Of a stretch of 64,000 nt of DNA, positions 34,840 to 45,300 are shown piece after piece. A model generated the notes under the pieces. That model searched no databases. It saw nothing but the letters and a program-made list of their open reading frames with translations, and was not told the DNA's origin. Both the position numbers and the translations under genes were made by a program. Location of the stretch: NCBI GenBank assembly GCA_001749745.1, contig JWTM01000186.1:124001-188000 (forward strand). The letters run 5' to 3'. Position 1 is the stretch's first letter. Every line of letters begins with the position of its first letter. Source of the stretch: Candidatus Marispirochaeta associata. GTDB taxonomy: Bacteria; Spirochaetota; Spirochaetia; JC444; Marispirochaetaceae.

Positions 34840-35616
34840 ATGAAGAATCCCATCTGTACGGCCGCGCTCTGGTTTGTTCTCTGCTTGAGCTGTGAAGAGG
34901 GTCTTCTGCCCGATATCGATCGGGTCAGCGAGGATCCTGGCATTGTCGAACCGAGAACGGAGAATTTTCAAAGGGAGCTCTGTGTCGAGATCGCCTGGGA
35001 TGATGATCCTGCTGCGGATGAGTATATCCTTCGCCGCGCACTCGATAATCCCGTTCCAGGCTATCGGATCCTATATCGGGGTACCGGGACCGGCTTTACG
35101 GATACCGGACTGGCCCATGAGCAGCGATATCTCTATACCCTGGCTAAACGAAAGGGCAACCGGGAGTTCGGGCCCTCCTCTCCAAGTCTCGGGGTCGGCC
35201 ATGATTCAATAGGCGACGGGTGGGAGCCGAACGACAGTAAGCTCTTAGCTACGAGACTTGCCTTTCAGATAAATGCCAATACCTATTTTTATCAAGATTA
35301 TAACGGCGACAGAATAGAGGATACGGACTGGTACTGTCTGGAGGTCCCGGCTCGACATATGGCCCAAGTTCAGATAGATCAGATTCGTCCCGATGTGGGC
35401 GGTGAAAACACCTTCCTCTATTTCCAGCAGGAAGGACAGTCGCGAATTATGTTCGCCGATAAGGATCCGATTGAAATATGCAACTACAGCATGGAGACAG
35501 CGCTCTTTCGTTTCAGGATCACACCTATTCCGGCCAAGTGTATCAACGAGCTCGAGGTGGCCGGCGGGACATTAATAGAGTACACCGTAACGATTGCGAA
35601 TATCCGGCTTTTGTAG
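34840..35616 (+). CDS. Lipoprotein with fibronectin-III-like domain
   Basis: A 258-residue lipoprotein: short signal LWFVLCLSC with a lipobox Cys near residue 16. Residues about 40-120 look like a fibronectin type III domain (VEIAWDDDPAADEYILRRA, GTGFTDTGLAHEQRYLYTLA). The C-terminal part (about 125-258) has DGWEPNDSKLLATRL and DTDWYCLEVPA, the pattern of bacterial pre-peptidase C-terminal (PPC) beta-sandwiches. GGAGG precedes the ATG, 14 bases after the previous gene. A surface-exposed adhesive or scaffold role is inferred. Confidence 0.7.
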   Translation: MKNPICTAALWFVLCLSCEEGLLPDIDRVSEDPGIVEPRTENFQRELCVEIAWDDDPAADEYILRRALDNPVPGYRILYRGTGTGFTDTGLAHEQRYLYTLAKRKGNREFGPSSPSLGVGHDSIGDGWEPNDSKLLATRLAFQINANTYFYQDYNGDRIEDTDWYCLEVPARHMAQVQIDQIRPDVGGENTFLYFQQEGQSRIMFADKDPIEICNYSMETALFRFRITPIPAKCINELEVAGGTLIEYTVTIANIRLL

Positions 35617-35628
35617 GAATAGAGCAGG

Positions 35629-36291
35629 ATGAAAGTCGGGATCCTATCAACCCTCTGTGCAGTGCTGCTTTTCTTCTTTCTGTTAAGTACCTGCTCGGTC
35701 TCTCCCAAGACATCGGCGGTTGAAGAAGGGAACGAGGAGGATCGAATTCAAAGGGTCAATGATCTCTTCATCGAGGGGGATGATCCCCATGAAACCGAGT
35801 TTCGGACCAATGATCCGGCGTTCTGGAGTCCCCTCGGATATACGCTCTGGTGTCTCAAGAATGATCTCCAGAATCCTTTCAGCGAACGAAGCGTCACCTG
35901 CTCGAAAATCTCCGGTGATGATATCGCCGGTTATGGAATCATCTTCTGTCATTATAACGATCCGGATCCAGAGATCGGCGAAAGTATGTTGGCGGTCATG
36001 CTCAATACCCTTGGTGAATATATCGTCGGCGAGATTGTAGACGACTCCTTTTCTCTCATTTGTCCTTGGACCTATTCTCCCTTCCTTAGTCAGGGTTACA
36101 ACCAGACCAACCGCCTTCACCTCGCTTCTAATGGAGAGGAGTTCGAGCTCTATTTAAATCATCACCTTGTCTGCACATTCTCCGACGAAGAGGCGCCGCT
36201 CCATTCCGGTGGAGACAACGGCTATATCGTCGTTATCTCTCCTCAAGATAAATTTCCAGAGGAGACGGTATACGTGCGTTTCATGGAATGA
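35629..36291 (+). CDS. Lipoprotein of unknown function
   Basis: A 220-residue lipoprotein with signal core LLFFFLLSTC (Cys near residue 23). I do not recognise the family. The mature part is beta-rich with FWSPLGYTLW, CSKISGDDIAGYGIIFCH and LHLASNGEEFELYLNHHLVC, much like a jelly-roll or concanavalin-type fold. It contains several cysteines (near 80, 88, 106 and 180) that could pair in the periplasm. It lies 12 bases after the previous lipoprotein gene and 19 before the Rhs-type toxin gene, so it belongs to that operon. Confidence 0.6.
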   Translation: MKVGILSTLCAVLLFFFLLSTCSVSPKTSAVEEGNEEDRIQRVNDLFIEGDDPHETEFRTNDPAFWSPLGYTLWCLKNDLQNPFSERSVTCSKISGDDIAGYGIIFCHYNDPDPEIGESMLAVMLNTLGEYIVGEIVDDSFSLICPWTYSPFLSQGYNQTNRLHLASNGEEFELYLNHHLVCTFSDEEAPLHSGGDNGYIVVISPQDKFPEETVYVRFME

Positions 36292-36310
36292 GATGTAAGG
36301 AAGTCAAGCT

Positions 36311-39300
36311 ATGGAAAATCGGGTAACAAATAGAATAATTGCACTCTGTCTCTTAGAATGTCTCATCTTTTCCCTCTACGCTCCGCCGCTTGTAGCTCAT
36401 CCGGCTACTTCTGGGATGATAAAGACCGCTCAGCAGAATTGCGCTCCCTCCTTAATCGCAGAGTTTACGGTTACACCCCAAGATGGAGGGGGGTATCGCT
36501 CCGACTCCGTCTCGATCGAGATACCGAAGGGGGCAGTTCTTAAAAAGACCGTAATCCGAATCGAGAGACTTCCCGCCGTTGAGGCGCTTGATCCGGCTAT
36601 GGCCAATGCCACCGCCGGTGCCTCGGGCTACCGCTTTCTCCCGGACGGTCAACGTTTTGTTACTCCGGTTAAGATTACCCTCCCTTACGATGTGCGCTTG
36701 AATCGTTCCGAGGCTGCGCTCAATATGCTCTCTTCCTACTACTTCGATGAAAAGGCGCGCTGCTGGCGGCGTCTGGAGCGGATATCCCTAAACAGGGAGC
36801 AGGCGACCATAACCAGTCTCTCGACACACTTCTCCGACATGATTGCCTCAACCTTGACCCTGCCCGAAGGTCCCCAGTCGGTGGATTTCGATGTGAACAG
36901 TATCAAAATGATCAATGCCGCGGATCCTACTGCAGAAGTAGCGCGCCTACAGGGGCTTGAAGCTGGTCCCTTCGGAGCTGCTGAATTCTTGCTTCCGCTG
37001 AGGATCCCCCGGGGGCGCGGCAAGGCGACCCCCCGCTTGGCGTTGAGCTACTCCTCGGAACACCGTAACGGCTGGATGGGTCGAGGTTTCGATATATACG
37101 TACCGGCTATCAGCATCGATACCCGCTTCGGACTGCCCCAGTACCAAAGAAAGGATACCTACCTTCTCGAGGGCGAGGAGCTTGTCGCGATGAACGATGC
37201 CGATTTTGAAGCCCGGGTTCAATTTCGCCAGCGCAGGGAGGGCCGCTTCGCCCGGATTATCTGGGATACGGTAGAAGGACACTGGGAGGTAACCGATAAA
37301 GACGGGACCATGCGCATCTATGGGCTCAAGAACGGCTGGAGCGGCAAAGGTCCTGAGCGGGTAGATGCCTTCCGCTGGTACTTGAGCCGCATAATGGATG
37401 CCAACGGCAATACGGTGGAGTATGAGTATGAAACCGATGAAGAGAATAACTATACCTATTTACATACAATCCGCTATTCGGGACGCATCGATTATCAGGA
37501 GGTCGCTCTGGATAACCCCGATGAGGATGGACTCTACTCCGTTCATTTTACAATAGACAGCGAGATCCGGCCGGACCGGAGAATCGATGCCCGAGGTAGG
37601 TATCTCTCGAAGCTGACCGGTAGATTGGAGGAGGTGGAAGTCGCGTACGACGGATTAACAATTCGACGCTACCGGTTTACTTATGAACCAAACCTCTTCG
37701 GACAGACCCAACTCACTGCAGTCGCCGAATACGATTCTGCGGGCAAGCTTTTTTATCGCTACGGGTTCGACTATTTTGATCTGGAGACGATGGGGGAGGG
37801 CTTTAAGGCCTTCGGCAGCGATGAATTTTCCGAGGAGCAGATCTTGTTGGCCGGCCCGCAGGATGTAGAGACCTTTAAAAAAGAGCGGACCAGATCCCTC
37901 GGGGCGAGCCTCTATACGGGCGTTTCCGTCTACAGCCTGGCCTGGAAGCGGTGGAAGTTCTACTGGAAACGCTTCGCCCATTTCGGCGTCCGGGGAGGAT
38001 TTGCCGACTCCGCCTCCCGGACGGAGGAGTTGCTACTGGACCTCTCCGGCGACGGAGTCCCCGATGCGCTCAGCGCCTACGGGCGCGATCTGGATATGAT
38101 CCCCCTCGATTGGGTCGGCAGAAGCACCCTGAATGAGTCCTCCTTAGGGAGGCTGCCTGAGGAGCTCTCTCGAACCGAGGGGAACAGTAAGAGCGTCGGC
38201 CTCTCGGCCGGGCTCATGCCCCTTTCCGGGGCCGCCACCTGGCAATGGGGGCAGTCGAGAACAAAGAGCTCATTTATCGACTTTGACGGCGACGGCTTGA
38301 TCGATTTTGCGAGCAGCGGCGATTCCAGCTACCGCCGAAACAGCGGCGGTGGATTCGAAGCCGAATCGATCCGGGTGGATACTGCGGCCAGTTCAATGAG
38401 CTTCAATGAATTGACGGAGAAGCAGGCGCGCAACCTGGAGAAGAGCTACTACTTGCAGGAGCCGGTGCGAAAGTGGAAGGCCTATCGCGGAGGCGTTATC
38501 GAAATCGAGAATAGCGTCGGCGCCGTACACGGCTCATCCCCTACGGTGGAGGCGAAAACCTACATAGATTCAACGGTCCACGCCTACAACGGCGACATTA
38601 ATTCGATCGGCGATCCGCAGACCATCGAGAATGTTGAGGTCGATCGGGATGCGGAGATTTTCTTCCATCTGGATACCTTAGGGGATTCGAGAAACGACAG
38701 CGTCGACTGGCGGACCAAGATTCGTTACCGGGAACTCAAGTTTTTTGACGAGTGGAACACAGCCGCCTTCTTTCGGGATCCTCCCTCACCCGTTCGCAAT
38801 AGCCTGCCCTGGAACGACGGGCGGTTGGAACTCATATATAAGCAGAATCGACGAACTGACCCTGAGGATAGCAACTACTGGGAGTACTCCTTAAAGAGCG
38901 ACTGGCGCAACTTTTCTAACTCCCTTCTTCGCGGGGTCTATGCCTCCCTCTATGAACACGGCTACGCCATTCCGGGAAAACTGGATCAGGATCTCTTCAT
39001 GGCCCTGCTTGGGGAAGCGAGTAATACCATGCATTCCCGAACCGTCGGCGAAACCACCTACTACTCGCTCTCGAATCGGAGCAGACTCTTTTTCTCCTTT
39101 CGCTATGCCCCTGAAGAGAAGGCCTTCTACCGCATCAGCCCAGCCGGGGATTCGATCATCAGCTCGAACTGGAATGCTTGGTACCACTCCTTAAGCCCCG
39201 CCCAAAGAGCCCGCTTGAGAGAAGCCGTCTACCCCCGCTTTCTGGACGGAGAGGAGATCCTTCCCGCCAACGACGGTTCGGCCTATTGGGTTCGTCGTAG

Positions 39301-42300
39301 CGCCGCTGCAGACCTGCAGGAAGAGAACGAGCTTTACGACAGCTACTCACCGGAGCAGAGCCTGGGAACGCGAAACACTGCATCCGGAATCCTCCTCGAC
39401 CGGGAGTATCCAAGTTCTGCTGATGATCCTGAAGCCCTGGTATTTCTGCGCCTGAACGCCGCCGACGAGTGGGAGCTTCTGCGGCTCGATGGGGAGAGCG
39501 AAGAATTTGTTCCGGTAACTGTCGCGGAGAGCGGGAGCATCCTGACTGTCTCCTACCTGCGCGACGGGGTGGAGCGCAAATACACCTTGACCGAACGGGA
39601 TGCGCTCCTTTCACGCCTCCCGAAGGAGACCTACGAAGGGGAGGTGAGCGAAGCCGTCCTGGCCGGCATGGTCTTTACGCCCGATACATATTCATGTCTC
39701 GCTGCGGAGAACTGGAACAGCATCTACGCCGCATCCGAGGAAGATGAAAGGTTTCTGCTTGATCTCTTCTACGAGGAGGAGAGCCAAAGCGGCGACCATC
39801 TCTTGAAGGCGGATGAGTCGATAATGGCGGAGGAGATCGAGTACCTCAGGGCCGATGCAATTCACCTGGTCGATGCAAAGAGTGCCGATGGTGTCGACTC
39901 CATCTTCAATCGTCTCAGCGACGGGAGGAGCGGAATCACGACTTTGAGTTCCGCTGAGTATACCGCCTTCACTGACTTTTTTGCAGATCCCCTATATGCG
40001 GGAAACTTCTTCAGCGAATTAGTGACCTCTTCTGGCGACTCCCTCTATGTGCCCCGTTCAGCAATGAGCGCCGAGGAGGAGGCGGAATGGATAGATATGA
40101 TCAAACAGTATCGGCGGGATGTCGAACTCTTTCCTTACTATAGAGCGAACAATCCCGCAGACGGAGATGCGTACACCTTACGGGATGGGCTATCCATCGA
40201 AGATGAAAATATCGTTCGAACTCTCCTCTCCGGCCTCAAGCTCTCTGTATATAAACGGCTCGACCGCTCCCTGATCTACCGCTCGGATGCCGCCTTTTTG
40301 GTGACCGATATCGGCCTTCGGGATAAGGGAGTGCTCGAATCCCTGGCGCCGGTGATCAGCGGGACCTCGTCGAGTTTGAAAGCAGGCAGGATACGCATCC
40401 CTCTCATTCAGGATGAGCGCGGCTTGGAATACCGGGAGATCCTCTTCCGTCAGCCCGACTCGCAGCGGGACTATTCGGCGGAAGAGCTGGTCGATTACTC
40501 GATAATCGAGAATCTCGAACTCAATGCGGAGATTATCGGCGGGGCCGCTGCCGCGGATTTTGAAGGCTTAGACCAAGAGGAACCGCCCCGGGAAGCCTTT
40601 CGGGGCGGCGGAAACGGCTGGTTCTACGGCGCCTGGACCGGCTACCACGACTGGGATGAGAAGAAGCTCCTCGACACTCCCGGTTACACCAATGATATCA
40701 GTGATGTTACCGAAGCCGACGATCCCGCTTTACGAGGTCAGGAGCCGCCGCCTCCCCCCTATTTCCTACCGATGACGCCCAACGAGCCTGATCTCGAGTT
40801 CATTTCCACCGGTCGGGATCCGCAACTCCCCGTGGCTCCGGACGCCTGGCTGGGAAGGTTGAGCGAATACTCCGACGCCGAGTGGGACGCCGACGGCACG
40901 ATGACCTTTACCCAGTACCGCTTCGCCGCTTTCATCGATGAATCGACCATGTCCCCCGAGCGTTACGGCGGAGATACCTTTTACCGTGTTCCTCGGACAG
41001 AAACTGCGGCCGGAAGCAGCAGCTTAAGCAGCTTGCGCAAAAGCAAGAGCGAGTCCTTCGATCTCAGCGGCGGTGTAGATCTATTAGGCGGAAAGGTTAG
41101 CCACAACAACGGAAGCTCCTGGCAGTACCGGGATTTTCAGGATATCAACGGCGACCGCATTCCGGACGTAATCATCTTTCCCTCCGATGGAGGCATGAAC
41201 GCCTCCGTGCTCTTCGGGAGCATCAATCCCGACTCAAGCTATCAGCTCTCCCGACCGCATGCCATCGCCGCCGCCTACGACTATATCGTCAAATCCGACA
41301 ACGACGGCTACGGCGTTGGCGCCTCTCCCGCCTCCACCGGCGGCGGGCTTGAGTCGGGAATTAAAGACGGGAAGTGGACGAGTTTGGACGTCGCGATCGC
41401 CGAGGCGCCTCCTGGAGCGAGTTTGAGCTTTAACGCCGCCGCCGGGGAGACCGTTACCAAAGTCGGTTTGGTGGATATCAACGGAGACGGGCTCCCCGAT
41501 CAGCTATCCCGCCATGGCGGCGGGGCGCTGAAGACCGCCTTGAATACAGGCGCCGCATTTCCCTCGGATTCGCAAACTGAGTGGGACAACGCCATGCATG
41601 ATCTCATCAAAAACGGGATGTTCGGGGCAACCAAGCGGAGCGAGGGTATCGCCTATTCGAACGTAGGCAGCTTCGGCGAGAGCGTCGGCTATAGTACCGG
41701 TGGACAGGTCTCGATCGGCGCGACCGGCTCGTTGAGCGGCAGCGTCAATCGGGATATCTATTCCCTCATCGATTTCAACGGCGACGGGCTCCTCGATCAA
41801 GTGATGAAACGGCCCGAGACCTCCTACTTTGAAGTACGCTTCAATCTGGGGGATCGATTCGCATCGACTACCACCAAGCTGTACAAACCCGAGTGGACGA
41901 ACGTCGATCTCGCCTCCATGATGATCTCCTCACTGCAGAGCAATATTTCCACTGTCATCGAGAGCTTCACCGGCCTCAAGGTGCCGAACGAGCTAAACTT
42001 TGTAGCCGAGGGGATCGGCTCCTGGGATTACGAGGATCATTTCGGCGCTGAATTAAATCCCCTGATTGTGGAAGACGTCTTAAACTACGCCAACGGACTC
42101 AGTTTGAGCTTCGGCTCGAACCTCACCTTCAAGATCCCTTTCTGGAATATTCTGGTTCTGGAGTTTGTTCCCGGCGTGAACGGCTCTACCGTAACTACCT
42201 CGTCGAGCCTGATGACCCGGGATATCACCGGGGACGGCCTTCCCGATCACATCCTGCGCGTCCCTGGAGAAGATACAATCCGAGTAATGGAGAACCGTAT

Positions 42301-45300
42301 GGGGAAAGTCGGTCTCTTGAAGTCCGTGAACACTCCATTCGGCGGCAGAACAGAGATCGACTACCAGCGCGTCGGCAATACCTCCGCCATGCCCCAGAGC
42401 CGTTGGGTACTAAAAACCGTGACCATGACAGACGGCTTCGAGGGCGATCTTACCCGCCCGGGATCCCATAGCTATACCTCCCGCTATGAGTTTGCGAACG
42501 GCGTCTACGATCGACAGGAGCGCATCTTCTGCGGATTCGGTACCGTCCGCAAGATTCGCTACACTGCCGAGGACCAGATCGCCTCCGTCCGGGAAGATAT
42601 CTACGCAGTCGACCCGGTCCATCCTGATAACTTCTACCGACGCGGACTCCTTAAAGGACGTACCGTATACGACAAGCACCCCGTGTTAGCATCGGATGAG
42701 AAAACCTACCAGCGCAGCGAAACAGTATATGATTTCCCCGGAAGCCCTATAACGACAAGCTTCTTTCCCAAAGTTCGTGAAGAGCGACACTACCAGTACG
42801 ATGCCGACACCGGCGAATCAGTGGCCAAACATATGCGCTACAATCAGTATGATCCATACGGCAATGTACTGGAACTGACCGACTTCGGCGTGGACGAGCG
42901 GGACGACGATAATATGAGCGCGGTTATATCCTATGCGAATCTGAATGATGACCGCTATCTGCATGCCCATCCAAAATCAATCGAAGTTACAGACTCAAGC
43001 GGAACCATACGCAAACGCACAGGTAGCTACGATCAGCGAGGAAATCTAATAGAGCTGAAGCAGTACTATACCGAATCTAAGTTTACCCTTCATGAACTTG
43101 AATATGACCCAACCTACGGCAACCTCACCGCTATGGAAGACCCTCGGGGCCACACCATCGAAGTAGAGTATGACCCAACTCTACACACGTTTCCGACCGA
43201 AATTCGCAGTCTTAACCGAAGGGATTTCTCAGCACCCACCTACACCAGCTTCATGAGCTGGAACTACCTGTACGGTAAAGAGGCGACATTAATCGACCAG
43301 AACGGGAATCTACAGACCAGAAGCTACGACACCTTCGGCCGCATGACCAAAGTCTTTAGCCCTTACGACGATACGGGCGGAATGCCTGCCGTCGCCTTCG
43401 GCTATACCACCCCCGACAACTCTAATAGTACTTTTAACCCTTGGCACGCCATAACCGTCAACAAAGTGAGCCGTGAGCAGGCTTCATCCGACGACATGCT
43501 CACCGCCGCCACCGCCGACGGCCTGGGCCGCATCATCCAGACCGCGAAAGAGGGCGAAGTCCATTCCCATGAACAGGGCGGCGGGAGTACCGTCCTCGGC
43601 TGGAACTGCTCCGGAATGATAGTCTACGACGGGGCGGGCCGGGTAATTCAGGAAGGGCAGACCGTCTTTTTAGACGAGCCCGTCGGTTCAGGCCTCAATG
43701 CAACTCCGCCCTCGTTAGTAGGCCTTAAACGGCCGACCATTAGAAACTACGACGCTGTCGACCGCCCGGTCTTGACACAACTGCCTACGGCGCCCGAAGA
43801 TAAAGCAATAACTATTTTCATGAAGTACGGCATAGAGGGGGATTCCCTCCTGGAAAAAGTCACCGACCCCAACGGGAACATCGCCGAGACCTTAAAGGAC
43901 GTCCGCGGCAACGCCGTCGAAGTCCGCCGCAGCGACGCAGCCGAAACCCTCTTAAAGAAAGCGACCTACACCTACAACCCCCTAGGGGAACTTCTGCAGA
44001 GCCTCGAACACGACCTGGAGCAGAACAAAACCTACCCCGTAGAGTACAGCTACGACCTATTAGGACGCAGAACCAGCATTACCAGCCCCGATGCAGGCCA
44101 TATCGTCTTCGAGTACGACGCGGCCGGGAACCTTACCCGCAAGGTCGATTCAAACTTACGGGCACAAGGGAAAGCAAAAACCTACCAGTACGACGGCCAC
44201 AACAGATTAACCACAGTTCTCTACCCCTTCACCGACGACACGACATACGAGTACGGCGGGAAGAGTGCCCCCTACAACGGAGCTGGACGCCTCATCAGGC
44301 GGAGCGACGCCTCCGGCACCATCGACTACCGCTACGGCAAACTCGGCGAAGTAACCTATACCGAAAGAAGCCTCAACCGCTTCCACGACTACGACGGCCA
44401 CAAGAACGCCGTTACTCAGTTCCGGTACGACTACTTAGGCCGCCTGGAAGAGATGACCTACCCCGACGGAGAAGTCGTCGTCTACGACTACGACGCCGGG
44501 GGACAAGTAACCCGAATTACCAGCACCGGCAAGGGCGAGACCACCGACTACGTAACAAAGATCGGCTACGACGAGTACGGGCAGCGGAACTACATCGCCT
44601 ACGGCAACGGCGTAGAGACCGTCTACACCTACGACCCCTACCGACGCTGGCTTAAAAGCATCAGCACCGTAGATCGGAGAACCGGCACCGAGTACCAGAA
44701 CATCGAATACGAGTTCGATGCGGTGGGGAACATCGAGCAATCGGTCAACAACGTCTTCGACTACCGTACCGAGCAGAACTACAGCTACGACGCCCTCTAT
44801 CAACTAAAAGGTGCAACAGGAACCTACAACCACACCCCCAACGGCCTGAACTTCTACACCTCCACCTACACTCAAGACTACACCTTCGACACCCTTGGAA
44901 ACTTCACGAACAAACAGTCCACCCAACGCTACAACTCCACCGCGAGCCCCAAACACGAGCTCAACTACAACCTCGACTATACATATTATGAAGGAAGCGC
45001 CCACCGGGCCGAATGGATAGGGGACATCTACTTCTCCTACGACGCCAACGGGAACCTCATCGAAGAACGGGAGGGCGGACCTAACAGTGAAGTAATCGCC
45101 GGAACCTCAACCCTGCAGAAGCATGAGAACCTCCGCACCGTCAACCGCGGCTTCGCCCTGGTCAGAAACCCTGAAGAGGAGGACGAGGAGGGCTATATCA
45201 GAAGCTACACCTGGGACGAAGAGAACCGCCTTCTCGCCGTAAGCGATGCCAACACCGACGCTCAGTTCCGCTACGACGCCGATAACCAACGAACCATCAA

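Noticed and set aside
44160..45260. Valine-rich minus-strand frames opposite the YD repeats
   Set aside because: They mirror Tyr-Asp and Asn-Thr-rich codons of the Rhs region and have no ribosome sites.
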